Assembly (NCBI RefSeq): GCF_949628215.1
Contig: NC_134276.1
Location: 135,594,125-135,658,124, forward strand
Direction: 5' to 3'
DNA length: 64,000 nt
Source of the DNA: Phalacrocorax aristotelis
Taxonomy: Eukaryota > Chordata > Aves > Suliformes > Phalacrocoracidae
Shown here: in pieces, positions 23,808-39,360 of the stretch
Layout: each line of letters begins with the position of its first letter
Numbering within the stretch: position 1 is the stretch's first letter
Notes under the pieces: model-generated
Told to the model about the DNA's origin: nothing
Databases searched by the model: none
The model's input: the letters and a program-made list of their open reading frames with translations, nothing else
Translations under genes and position numbers: made by a program

Positions 23808-26480
23808 TTCTGGCAAGGTTACAGGAGAATTCAAAAGTTTGGTTGCTCTCACAGGGATACAGGGATAAGGTTCTGGCTGGGATCAAACAAATGGTCAGTG
23901 TCATTGGGAGCTAACAGAGTGATTCATGCAAAAGTCAGAAGGTTTTTTTGGCTCATACTAATGGATTTCATGACACAGTAATGGTGGGGGTTGTTTATGT
24001 GCAGCAGAGTCCTAGAATAGTATGCAATGCTCTTGTGCGTACAACAATACAGTGGGGCATGGAAATCTCACGGTTCTCAGTTCCTGGAACAGAAGCATGG
24101 AGTTAACCAATTTGGGGGTACATTCTTTCTTCAGAAAGAAAAAGAAGGAAGGGGACAGGTGAGGAGGAAATTACATTAATTCAGGGTTAAATCTAAACAA
24201 TTCCTTGAAGTTTTTCATCACTGGGGGGGGTTGTTTCCTGGCTTTATTATATAGTGATTAATATTCAGTAAATTCAGTCAGAAGTGGCATGGGAGGACTG
24301 GAGGAAAATGAAATGAGAAACCTACTGATCCCCTTTGCTTATTGCTTGTAAGCACATCATGCTTGTCCTGATGGAGTAGCACATAGACTTGTCACAGCCA
24401 TTGCCCATTCCTACGACACAACGAAATGAATCCAGGTTTGCCAGCCGGCATTCCAACTATGTCTGTAGTGTAAAAGGGAATGAGCAGAAGAAATCTGCTG
24501 AACTAATGGGGAGTCTGGGTAGAAATTTCATGTACGATGGTACATGAAATGTACCATCAGAGAGTATGGAAGCAGTCCAGGTCAAGTCACTGGTGATAGT
24601 CTGACTTCTGCCTTTTAGCAGTTGTTTTTAAGAAAGCACAGCAGCATGCCATTGCACTAGGGCTGCCACTGCATCCAAGAAGGGGTCACCTGTCAGCTTG
24701 AGTGCCTGTACCATGCTCTCTCAAACATCGAGCACCGGGAATAAAATGGAGAAACTTAACTGGTCCTGCGTTTCCTGGTATTTCTAGGCCTGCTGATGAA
24801 ATTACAGGAATGAGACCTGAACTTTCAGTTTTATTTCATATGGCTCTGCTGCACGCAGCCCAAGAACTGCTGGTTTCATCAGCTGTTAGCTCAGGAACAA
24901 AGATGAGCATGAGGTAGTACAGAATACTGACCCCCAGCACTGCATCTCACCAGGGGCTTTCCCAGCCTCTGCCAACCCAGGCTGCTAGAGATCAAAGCTC
25001 CCTGGGTACAGGGCAGAAGGCATTCCCAGACTTTTATCATACAGTGGAAAAATTGAGCGCAGTGTCTTAGACTCCAGCACCTGGGCAGACACGTATAGAC
25101 CAATACATGTTAATTTAACAGGAGTGCCTTACCCTGTCTCCAGTGAGCTGCTGCTTTTGAACCCTACACCACATTTTCTGTCAAAAGGAGGTAACAACCC
25201 TTATCTCCTCAGTGGAAAAAGCATGAAATGTGAGAGGGAACTGTTCTGTTTCTTTATGCACAGTTTATTCAGCAATGATCTTGTTTTGTTTTACAAGCAA
25301 CGGAGCCCTTTTGCATTACCATCATCCACTGTAAAATACGTTAAAGCTTTGATAATACCTTACTACATCTGCAAAAGTATTAGGAGTCCTTGTGAGCCCC
25401 ACATGTGTTCCCATATTTTACACTTCTAAATGTCCATGGGGAAGTATTGGGTATGACTAATCAAGTTGGCTCTAGCGGAATATTCCTTTGAAGAGTAACA
25501 GAGAACCAGCAGCCATTTCTCAACAACTTCTAAGAGCACTACAAGAGCATTTTTTTCAGGTCTTTAAGAAGCTTTACTCCCAGTTAAGACCATGCTACTT
25601 AGGAAATAAAAGCTAGAACAGGCTTGAGATCCTTCCCTTGACACAACCAAAACAGGGAAGCAGAGAGCACAGAAAATACTTCTGTCCACACCACAGTCTG
25701 CTTTCTCTGGCATCCAAGGAAGGGTATCTTCAAATCACATAGCTTACTATGGAACGGACCCTTAGATTTTAAACAATGGCAAAGAACAATGGAAAGTCAA
25801 TGATGGGATATCTCTTTCTTTTAGCAGCCTGTAAAAGTCTGATCACATTTTTAAAACCTTTTGAAAGGTGGGAAGGGGGAAATATGACAGAGAAAAGTCA
25901 CTTAAATCTAACAAAAAAAAACCACAAATAAAAATAATATATTGATATAATTGAGGCAAAATACCAGGGGAATGTGGAGAAATTTAGACCACTGTTGGAT
26001 GATAGGCTGGCAGGGCCATAGGTGCATTACTGAAAGCACAGTATTAATGGCAATGCAGTAGAAATAGAAAAAGATGGATCAATCAATTTCAGCCAGATGA
26101 CTTATTATGTACTTTTGAAGGGGTCACTGTTTCAAGTCACACTGATGCTTTTCCTTTAGAGAAATTTTTTATCACTTTATCTCATACCTCTCCAGTTTGG
26201 TCCTTCTAGAATTTGAAATTCTCATGAGACTGAATTTCAGTTGTAAGCTGTACATACAAGAAAGGTTTTTTCTACAGCTCTGCTGGGTCTTTTCTTCTAA
26301 AACTCCTATAATACACAAAACAATTTAAGGAGAAATAGAGGAAAAGAATATTGGGCAATTCCCATGTAATTACAAAGCCAATAGGCCATGTGTCTGTTTC
26401 TTATTTGTCCACCAGGACTCAGAAACCTTCTTCAATTAGCAGACTAGTTTAGACAGCAGATGACAGATGGATGGATGGAT
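23808..26480. other. Upstream region of the ITIM receptor, no gene seen
   Basis: This is the left part of a head-to-head intergenic space between the ITIM receptor and TMEM52B. No TATA box or CpG island marks the receptor promoter. It contains the overlapping inverted repeats at 24525-24558 and no coding sequence I can support. Confidence 0.4.
24525..24558. repeat. Two overlapping, mutually exclusive perfect hairpins
   Basis: ATTTCATGTAC (24525-24535) pairs with GTACATGAAAT (24540-24550) across a 4-base loop. GATGGTACAT (24536-24545) pairs with ATGTACCATC (24549-24558) across a 3-base loop. The two stems share bases, so only one can form at a time. Confidence 0.8.
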
Positions 26481-27272
26481 GGAAGGAAAGAGAAGAAAGA
26501 GAGGAAAGAAAGAGAGGAAAGAAAGAGAGGAAAGAGAGGAAGGAGAGGAGAGGAGAGGAGAGGAGAAGGAGAAGGAGAAGGAGAAGGAGAAGGAGAAGGA
26601 GAAGGAAGGGGAGGGGAGGGGAGGGGGAGGGGAGGGGAGGGGAGGGGAGGGGAGAGGAGGGGAGGGGAGGGGAGGGGAGGGGAGGGAAGGGGAGGGAAGG
26701 GAAGGGAAGGGAAGGGAAGGGAAGGGAAGGGGAAGGGAAGGGAAGGGAAGGGAAGGGAAGGGAAGGGAAGGGAAGGGAAGGGAAGGAAGGGAAGGAAGGG
26801 AAGGGAAGGGAAGGGAAGGGAAGGGAAGGGAAAGGGAAGGGAAGGGAAGGGAAGGGAAGGAAAGGAGGAAGGGAAGGGAAGGAAAGGGAAGGAAAGGAAA
26901 GAAAGGAAGGAAAGGGAAAGAAAGGAAAGAAAAGGAAAGGAAAGGAAAGGAAAGGAAAGGAAAGGAAAGGAAAGGAAAGGAAAGGAAAGGAAAGGAAAGG
27001 AAAGGAAAGGAAAGGAAAGGAAAGGAAAGGAAAGGAAAGGAAAAGGAAAGAAAGGAAAGGAAAGGAAAGGAAAGGAAAGGAAAGGAAAGGAAAGGAAAAG
27101 GAAAGGAAAGGAAAGGAAAGGAAAGGAAAGGAAAGGAAAGGAAAGGAAAGGAAAGGAAAGGAAAGGAAAGGAAAGGAAAGGAAAGAAAGGAAAGGAAAGG
27201 AAAGGAAAGGAAAGGAAAGGAAAGGAGAGGAAAGGAAAGGAGAGGAGAGGAAAGGAAAGGAAAGGAAAGGAG
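26481..27272. repeat. 792-bp uninterrupted homopurine/homopyrimidine tract
   Basis: Every plus-strand base from 26481 to 27272 is A or G. The unit drifts along the tract: GGAAAGA/GAGAG types, then GAAGGA hexamers (about 26565-26606), GGGGA pentamers (to about 26690), GGGAA pentamers (to about 26880), then GGAAA pentamers to the end with a few GGAGA variants. Such mirror-symmetric tracts can form triplex (H-DNA), and the G-rich part may form quadruplexes (established for this sequence class). Long open frames here are artefacts of the repeat. Confidence 0.97.
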
Positions 27273-28697
27273 TGCATGCTAAGGCATGTTTATACTGCAC
27301 CACTACTTTTATAATTAGAGAATGGTAAATGGTTTTTAGCCTACCTTGGGAGAATACATTATGCTCATGAATCCATTGGTTCTGCTCTGCAACTCTAATA
27401 TGCATCACCAGTGCTAATGATTCACCAGTTTAATGTGAATGCTTCGCGATTGCAACATGGGGCAACAAGTTTCTCTAGCTGCTATCCTGCCCTTAACAAA
27501 TATTTAGGCACCAGTCCCAGGTGGTTCCTAAACACAAATAGTAACACATTACTGTAGAGCATTTTTTTCTCTCTCAGCTTTTCAAAAGAGAAAGAGAAGG
27601 TGAACATAATTATATGCATGTAATAACATTCTGAATAGCCACAAGCAGTAACAGAAATTTAAAGTAGTTCTACAAGAGAGAGAAAATTAATGGGTCGTTG
27701 AATGGAACCTACTAATTTAACCAACTGCAGGACAAATAGTATCCAGGATAGGGGAATCAACATGTATTCCCTGCAATTCAAAGTCTTTGGGGTGACTTGG
27801 CTGACCATGCAGGAAGTTCAGGAGTGGGCCCCGTGACTGAGCAGACTGTCAGTTGTGGGACTGATGTAGTAGGAGACTACCAGGTAAGACAGATGGTGGC
27901 AGAGCCTTAAAACAGGAGATATAAGACATATGTATGTATATATACATGTTGCATTGATATACATACACATACACATACACATATAACTATATATATACAC
28001 ATAATGTTGTATATAATTATTATATTGCAAATCCTTTCACTTCAGCAGAAACATCTCACTTGTAACATACACTCTGGATGTTGATCATATGGCTAAAGTC
28101 ATTAGATTGGATCCACAGAGGTAGGACAATGTGAGTGGAGGGACAGAAAAGGTACTGGAGGAGGGAGAGGAATCTGAAATCCATTTAAAGAGGTCAATAA
28201 CATGACCTTCAACCCACTCCCCTCAGGGTAGGGGCGGGGAGAGGAATAATTGGGAATGAACAAACTCAGAGACCCTTTCTGCTCACAGAAGGGAAGGGTC
28301 AGGTCTACAGAGATCTTATGATGCCCTTCACTAAACTAGTTCCACATCTAAAGTAAGAACTCGTAGCCACCGCTTTTCTCCTGATCTGACTGGAAGGCTT
28401 CAGAGATCCCTTCAAAAAAGGGAGAGAAGCAGGCCAAGAGAATAACAAACGGAGACAGGCAGAAACAAACAGGAGTTGCCAGTGACAAGGAGGGAAAGAG
28501 AGAAAGCAAAAACCTGAAAAGCAGAGAAGGATAAACCCAGAGGAGGGCAGAAGGAGGCAGAGCAGGAAGAAGGGATTGGATTCAACACACAAGAAACCTG
28601 CCCCTTCTCCTGGTCAGTGGACTGGTGAGGATGAACTGAAACAAGAAGACATCAAGCAGCTTGAAACATCAAGAGGCCACAGAACCACCCTACGGGC
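27273..28697. other. TMEM52B 5' flank
   Basis: It contains a TATA/CATACA simple repeat (about 27930-28010) and a GC-box-like motif (ggggcgggg, about 28225-28233), then an A/G-rich stretch up to the TMEM52B start codon. No other exon was recognised. The TMEM52B 5' UTR presumably lies in the last few hundred bases. Confidence 0.4.
27930..28010. repeat. (TA)n / (CATACA)n simple repeat
   Basis: Alternating TATGTATATATA and ACATACACATACACATA units about 80 bp long. Ordinary simple repeat. Confidence 0.85.
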
Positions 28698-31590
<2,893 letters not shown>

Positions 31591-34500
31591 TGCTTGTTTT
31601 TAATGAATGGCAAATAATACATAATAGTTACGTGCAGAGACTAATTCTTCTGGGCAGGGTTAGGAATATTAGATTAAATTCTTTAGTCTAATGAGAAAGG
31701 GGGAAAAGAGACTAAACTTCCAAATATTTTCAGATCCAGTATATTTTGATGGCTCCTTTTGACACCTCCTTGAGATAATTTGCCATTGGCATTCTCCATG
31801 TCCATTTATTATATACACACATCAGCCGTATCACAGTTTGCACAAATAAGCAGGCTGCAGGATCTAGGTGCTGAGCCACTTTGCAGGCTGGTGACCTGCA
31901 GGGAGATTGCAGATGCAGGTGCTGTCTCATTCTGCTTCCCTCCAGCCTAAGTTTACCAGGTAAGGCAGAAAGGTTTTCATAACAGGGAAAACAAAGACAT
32001 GTGAGAAGGTCTTAATACCAAATAATAAAACCAAACTTCTGGAAAGTGCCAACCATTTATAGTAAATTGAAAAAAAAAAAAAAAGGACCCGTTTAGGAAC
32101 ACAATCTGCGTGTAAACAAAAGACGGAATACATTGGTAGTATGTGCAGTGTAGTCCCCTAAATGCCCCACAGGATACATAGAATGAACAGAATACAGTCT
32201 GGTTCTGGATATGATATATATCAATTCTGAAATAGTGGTCACAAGCTCTTATATTTGAATTAAAAAAATATGTGTGCAAAACCAGATCAAACAAGGGGAG
32301 GAGCAGGAACACTACCTCTGAAATAAAGCTCAATCATATTTTAGTTACATTCACATTGTATCATTTATTAATTATTCTTACTGTTGCTGTCAAAAGCAGA
32401 TCAAACTAAATAAGACCATTTAAAACATTTAAGCCATTTCTCAGATGGAAATAATTTGTGAGTGTTTCTTGATCAGTACAAATATGTTGAATCATCCAGA
32501 GATATTGATCAAATTGTTTGGATGAACATAGGTATGGACCATCTGCAAAATGTTTTCTTGGACTAGGTACTCATGAGAAGGTGGCTGTTGAATTACATCA
32601 GTATTGTCTCTACTCCACATTCAACAACTGAAAACATGAAAGCAGAAGGATATCAAATATCAAATTATAAGCAGCCATGAATCAATCACATGTATATGTT
32701 AATGTTGATATGAATTCACAGGTCACAGCTATCACATCGTTCTGAAGTGCCTGCATAGTCCTTCCTATTGCAGTACCCAAATTCTCACAGTGCCTGATAT
32801 GCTGATCTTCACAATGCTCCTGTGAAATACATAAGAATACGGTTATTTTGTAGATAAGGAAAAGAAGGACCAGGTCCCCAAAAGTGTTTAGGAACCTAAC
32901 TGCTGTTGAGATTACAGCCACGGAGAATTTTAGAGGTTGATAAAATAGCTTCAAGGCTAGCATAAAACAGAATTGAACAACCGAAACACCTTTGATGATG
33001 TTCCGGACCTTGCTTAGTCACAGGAATTTTGTATCCAAGGGAATTTAATGAGGGTCTTGACTTCCTAGGTCACAAACTTGTTCCTGAATTGCCTAGTCAT
33101 TACCTAATTGTACCACTAATGTGTGATAAACTGGAATGGAATAAATAAATTACGTATAAGGCTATGTCTCTTCTGCTATACAGCACATTTGAAATAATAA
33201 CTGTTCATGGAACATCTACTAGAGTGAACTATTTCATCAGCCACTCTCTGAAGTCCAGTTCAAGCCTGACTCCTCCACCAAAGTGCAGAATATTTCCTGG
33301 AAGGCCCTTGTTTACTCCACAGTAAAAAGCTGAAGCAGAGATATTCGGATCTGCTGAACATACGTCAAGCACTATCAATCCCAAAAACTTCCTACAAGCC
33401 TTCACAATCATTTCCGGAGGGAACATACCATTCCTCCGCGGCCTCCACCCCTTTCCTCCGCCTAGAGCCTCGATCTGTGAGGACACTTAACACGAGATGG
33501 CAGCCGTGCTCCACAGGGCAGCAGTCCTGCCTAGCAAAACAGGCACGTGCAATTTTTAATAATTTGTAATAATAATTACACTATAATTTTTGTGTAAGAT
33601 GTGCAGTAAAAAGGAAAGTTTTAAAATTCTTAGTTTTCCCCTCCTCTGCATTAAATCACCTCAGCTATCCACTTTCTCTCTTTCAAGGGGAAAAGTTACA
33701 GCTGGGTATTACCTGCTGATTTCAGTGTATTTCCTTTGACCAGAGCCAGTATTATCTAAAACTCCTGTCCCTTCCCCACTGCTTACACCCTTCTTTGCTT
33801 GTCTCACTCGCAGTTGTTAGGTGCTAGAGCAGGTACCCTCAAGTTTTTTTACTGGCAAGACATCCAATGTATTTCAATGTCACTTGCTCAAGGATTGTTT
33901 CCTACTAACTTGACTTCAGATTACCAATTTCAGAGAAAATATTTATAACTCTTGCAAGGCAGCAGCCTCTCAGAGCCCATAAGACATGACAAAACACCAG
34001 ATTAAAACAAACAAACAGAAAACAGCAGCAGATCTACACTCTATCTAACCATACAAGGTTGTATATGAAAGCAAAGACCAGGTGCCAGTAATGGGAAACA
34101 CTTCACTCTTGCCCTCAGATCTGTTATGATTCAAAGACATTCTGTCCTCATAAAAAATCCAAAAATGAGGACATAGTCAATAAAGATCACATGTACTTTG
34201 TGAAAAGGCAGGACCATGCCCCATGAAAACATAGACCTAGTTTACTTATTTACAGAGATAAACTGCTACTTGGTACTGCAATTTTCTGTTATTCAGGTGG
34301 GTTTTTTACTCCATTAACAGTGGTTTCATCTCCCTGTTGAATCTGGACTTTGAATATACTTTGTGTGTTGTATTATATTGGCCAATAAGCACTTTGAAAT
34401 CTTTTATGCTTTCAGACTGAAAATTAAGTACAAATTTTAAGTATTATTAAGCATAAAGAATTAATACTTTCATGCAACATTTAAACAAATATTCAAGTAG

Positions 34501-37500
34501 CAACTGTTTCCCCACGCTTAAGAGCAATAGGGACATGAACTGCTCACAAGTACAGAATAACACACATTGGAAAATAAATAAAAGGTTTCTGTTAATCATC
34601 AAATCATTTTAGGGTTTGTTCAGCTGCTGAGTACAGCCACTGGTGTCAAGCTGGCTGCACTGGAGTACCCATTTTCTGCAGAGCATTTCAATATCCTGCA
34701 CAACAAGGGAAAGTACCACCAAAAGCAATTCTCTTCAGTTATGAATAATTAAGTATCTGCATCCAAAGATCCCCATGCACTTTACAGATTTTAACTATGT
34801 TGTCAAGCTGCCTACGCATCAGACAAGCCTTAGTATTGATTTGCAGATGAGGAAAATTATGCACAAAGTTCTGAAGGTAACTATATCATAACCAAGTCAC
34901 TGACCTTTGGTTCAGCTTTGGCTCACTTGTTCACTCAACCCTTGACCAAACACTGAGAAAAGGGTGGGACGTGAGCAAGCATAGGACAAGGGACATCGAA
35001 GGAGAAAGAGCCACCAGTCTCCACTGGCTACATTTAGCCTGCACATGGAGTAATTTGGCTGGAAGTACATGAAGGGAACAACAGTACACTGACACCAGGT
35101 GCTGCAAAGGAGTTGTCCACGCCACCTTAGGTTCCCTTAGAACATGTGGTACTTGAGAAGGACCGGTCTTCAGAAACGCCTCACCGGCCCCACTGTTGTG
35201 TTGCTCCTTTGGTTTCACCTGACTGTAAGTAACGATAGCCATCCCCACAGGCCACTCCATTGGCTGGAACAAAGGGATCTGACTTGTGTTATTCAGATCT
35301 GGAGTTTTGTCCCTTGCTACTGCTTTTCACCAAGCAACAAGGTGTTTTCCTTAATCTCCCCATAACATCATTTGCATGCATTTAAGCAACCTGAGACACG
35401 GGTGGGCCATGCAAAAAATCTGGGAGGAATGAGCAGCTTTTTTGTAAAAAATAAGAAGCTGTAGAAAATAGAGCAGTGAGATAGCAGTTCAGCACCGACA
35501 ATACAGAGCCATCTCCTAGAGGAAAGGAAAACATCTACACACTTAACCATTGTTTCCTGTGAGTGACTAACCCTGTGCCTTCACCCAGGGCCAATGTACC
35601 CGTACTGGCTCTGAGGCTGCTATGGCTCCAGTGTCACATGAAACTGGTGACCAGTTACGAGTGGTGCAGGAGACACACCAGCAAGGACTGAAAAACTATC
35701 CCTGTGCCATGGATGGACATCACACAGAGCAGAATCACAAGTGACTTCTGGTATGCCCGTCTGTGGTTTAATCACCATTCAGACTGCATGGTGGAAGTCT
35801 TCTGACAAGAGAGGCTTTGATATGCTGAAAGCACACTAAAATTAAAAAAAAAAAAAAAAAGGAAAAGAAGTCAGGCTATGGAGGTACAAACAGGATAAGT
35901 ACCCAAGGGCAAGTACTAATGGAAGAAATACCCAAGGGAATCCAGACTTATAGGTAGATGATCAGTAGCTCCAGGGGTTCCCAAGAGACATCCACCTAGA
36001 TGAAGTCTCTAAGAAGCACAGGGCAGGTAATGGATATTTTCACCCTTAATTCACAGAGTTTTAGCCAGTTGTGTAGATACGCCTAAGCTAGCTTCACTTC
36101 ACAGTAGTGCACTGCAGAGCTCCTAGCAGTGCTCCTGGAGCACTGCATGGTTCAGCACAGGCTGCAAACCCTGCCCCCAGATTCTGTGTAAATATTTTTA
36201 TCTCCTGCTTCTATGACTACAGCATTGGCAACACTTGGGGAATCCCTTTTAAAGTGAATCTCTGCCTACATGAGCTGCAGACACAGCAAGACACTACGAG
36301 TATTTTGTTTTGCCACTCTGTGGACCACTATGTGCTGGCAGTCCAAGGTAGGAGAGCTAGCCAACGCCATTTCCAGTTCCTCCCTCTAGCACACAGACCC
36401 AGAATGTGGGGTTTGTCACATGCCCATGGGCTGACATTTTAATAAGAACTCTAAGTCAGATGATTAGCTGTTTGTCACTGCTTCTGCATGTATCATCTTC
36501 CTGCCTGCTGTTGTGCCAGTGACATTATTGTTATTATTGAGCTGGAGGAGAGAGCCGGGAATTCAGTGCCTGATGGGGAGGAAATGGGGAAGTGGGAGGA
36601 GCCAGGCTTGTGGCTACACATCCAGGGCTACATCATCAGGATGGGAAGAGTTCAGTAAGGAGATTTGTGATCCTCATGTGGGATTTAATGGAGGAGAAGT
36701 CACCCTGCAATGCTCTCACAGGCCACCTCTTTGCATCAGACCAGGGAAGAACCCTGAAACTCCTCTCTGATTTGTCAACAGAAATTCAAACTAGATGTTA
36801 GCTCAGCTGTATTGTGTATAGTCCTGGAGATGGAAAAGAGCAATTTACAGGACAACAGGTGTTTGACATCAGTCTGTTAAAATTGCCAAAATGGGTTGGT
36901 GTCCTGGGTGAAAATTTTTTCTCTCTTTTGTCCTTGGGGAAGAGGCATGTACATCAATATAGACTTTCAATACACTTTAGCAACTGCTATGCTGCAGGCA
37001 GTTAGGAAGCAAGGAGGCCAAACACAGGCATTATAGAAAGGTTCAATACCATGAAACCAGAATTTTCCCCAGGTATAAATCCTGGGATTCCTTCAGCCTA
37101 GGCTAGTCGCTATGGCACTGCACAAAAATAGTTCCCTCCTTCTGACTCACCCTTCTGAGATCCTCTGACGCTACATGCAACCATAGAGAAATGCTCATAT
37201 GTCCTAGGACAGACAGAAACAAGTTGATGATGCTTCCTGTATGAACCTTATGCATGTGAACTAGTGAAGGCCAGGACACACCGGTCTATGCCATTCCCAC
37301 TGTGGGCTGCTCTATCCTTAAGAGATTTGGGCATGCAACTGTTGGAGCTGACCATCAAGCTGTGCAGGAGGTCACACTACACCATACTGAGTAGTAAAAA
37401 CTTAGGCACTAAGCACCTGCCAGCGTTCTTGGGGGCACACTTCAGCCATCCAAAAGTAGATGTCATGATTCAGGTGAGAAAAATCGCACCTCAAATGGCA

Positions 37501-38390
37501 ATTTACTGCCATTGACCACAAAGGCGGTTTAAAGAGACAGGCCCAGCTGTACATGACTACATTTTAAGTATACGTGAGATTTCTATCCCATGCCTGTTTA
37601 CACACCTGTGCCAGGCAAGATTTTCTGGGAGCAGCCTCCATCTGAGCATATCTGCAACCAAGTAAATGTATTTCCTCCATATTTTTCCTACTCAAGTTCA
37701 AGATGAGAGATCACAGCACACCAGGGCTTGGAGAGGGAGCATTACCAAAAAGCCTCTGAGTTCAAGAAGTGTTCTATTGAGTGCAAAGGTGAATGGTGGT
37801 CAGTATATGAAACAGGTCTCTGTGAGGCAGAGGACAGAAGCTAACATCCCAGATCTGCTGTGGGGTTTTGTAATAGGCCCTCCCTGCCCCTGGTGCCAGC
37901 ATGAGTCCCACTCTGCAGGTAACTCAAGTGCGCATATGAGTTTATAGCGATAAAGCCACCAGTACTATGAGTTTCTTGGGGCAGCCTAAAGGATTTATAT
38001 GAGTACTTCTAGAAAAAAGCTTGGGCTTTATGTTCCCCTGATCCTGGTTTTATCATTAAGGAGCACCCAGCTTGCTCTTCAATTTCTTCAGGATTCAAGC
38101 TGACTCTCTGCTAAAGTCTGAATGTTTTCCATTCTAGCCGCACTGTAGAAACAGACTGCCAGCAAAACAGCAACGGTGTTTTTTCCTTCCATTGCTCATT
38201 CTGAGTCAACACACTGGCACAGGGTTGAATCAGACATAAGAAGCCTGGGACCTCTCACCTCTGCAACTGGTGTGGCCGTGGAGATTCACCTTATACATCC
38301 AAGGCAGTCTGCTGTCCCACTCAACCTCTATTAGTGAAACCTTAAACATATATATATGCTTCTTGGGTGAAATGGAATAGCGCAGGAGTT
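31591..38390. other. Intergenic region between TMEM52B and the solo LTR
   Basis: No gene was recognised on either strand. It holds A-tracts (about 32070-32084, 35845-35860), TMEM52B's probable 3' UTR at the left end, and a small CpG-containing patch at 33400-33540. Open frames at 34931-35272 (-), 36107-36442 (+) and 37666-37947 (+) match no family I know and lack splice or promoter support. Confidence 0.4.
33400..33540. other. Small GC/CpG-containing patch, possible unannotated promoter
   Basis: In AT-rich surroundings this patch has several CpGs, a CCGGA ETS-like core and gagatggcagccg, close to the YY1 consensus (AAGATGGCGGC). A minus-strand frame of 85 codons (33229-33486) crosses it but starts without similarity to any family I know. 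This could be a TATA-less non-coding RNA promoter or a chance cluster. Confidence 0.2.
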
Positions 38391-38396
38391 ACTAGT

Positions 38397-39006
38397 AATT
38401 AGGAAAGGATCACAGTTAGGAGTGGAAACTAACACCTGAGAATTTTAACACGGTCATAAATAATGCTTGGGCCAGATAGGAGGATATTAGCAATGAATGC
38501 CTCCTTAACAAGAACCTCCTTAAAGAATACAACTCAGTGGAGCTTCAAGGACTGACAGTGGAAACAGCCTGCTACAAAGGTTGTGAAGATAAGGGAAGGC
38601 CACAGATCAGCCACCAGTGAGTGATAATAGGGAACATTTCAGCCCAGAAGGCACCCAAGCAGAGTAATTCCGCCAGGGGGAGATTGCGACCACCGACTCA
38701 ACTGAGGGACGAAAGGACTACCTCCCTACTCTCCTTGAACATGCACAGTGAATTAAAATCACACTGTAGCTTTAAGTTTAAGCGAAGAAGATACAGACTA
38801 ATGGAAGAAGAGGATGCTCAGTCAGGTCAATGATTATGTATTAGATAGGCGTGGTGTGTTAACTTTCATGTATAAATGTCAAAAATGAACTTCAAGGGGT
38901 ATGCATGCTAGGATTTATCCCCTGTGCATCTGGCACCATAATAAGGAATGCCTGCTTCTTAATACTACATTGGTGTTAAGGAGTTTTATTCCCGATTTCA
39001 TTGACA
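38397..39006 (+). mobile_element. Solo LTR (avian ERV type) flanked by a possible ACTAGT duplication
   Basis: It contains a TATA box (tataaatgtc, about 38871), then ggtatgcatgctagg, a degraded poly(A) signal (ataataagg) and a U5 that reads aatgcctgcttcttaat, then gagttttatt, ending gatttcattgaca. This layout is familiar from avian LTRs. ACTAGT occurs at 38391-38396 and again at 39006-39011, just outside the proposed ends. The usual 5' TG is not seen, so the left end is less certain. No internal viral genes are present. Confidence 0.65.
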
Positions 39007-39301
39007 CTAGTACAACTAAAACTGCTACACAAATAAAAGATCATCCTTGGGAAAGTTCTGCTCCTCTGGATGAGGTATGCAAAGAAAGAATTAGTTGATG
39101 CACTCCATCATTGTCCCCAGGGTAGCAGCACTTAATTGTTGTGCTGATTTGAGCAGGCTGACCCATCCATTAATACCTTCTCTTTTGCTGGTCAGCAAGT
39201 AATTGTAAGCCCAACTACCCCTAGAAAAAAAACCAAAGATATTCCAAGTATGTATCAGCTGAGTAACTGGGCTAAAATTGGCTGGCTATTTTGGCTTGTT
39301 T

Positions 39302-39360
39302 GCAGACAGTTCCCTTTAACTGTCTGCCGTTTGTAATGTGCATCTGGTCTGGCACATTAC
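39302..39360. repeat. Two adjacent perfect hairpins
   Basis: GCAGACAGTT (39302-39311) pairs with AACTGTCTGC (39318-39327) over a 6-base loop. Five bases later GTAATGTGC (39333-39341) pairs with GCACATTAC (39352-39360) over a 10-base loop. Both stems are perfect. They lie 0.85 kb upstream of the GABARAPL1 start codon. Confidence 0.8.

Noticed and set aside
23807-23852. 15-residue N-terminal extension of the ITIM receptor
   Set aside because: The upstream in-frame codon is GTG, not ATG. The first ATG (23807) has a good context and gives the CLEC12-like N-terminus.
26444-27408. Very long open frames on both strands (about 270-320 codons, K/E/G/R-rich or F/L/P/S-rich)
   Set aside because: They are translations of the homopurine tract in every frame. 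No start context, splice sites or domain; purely compositional.
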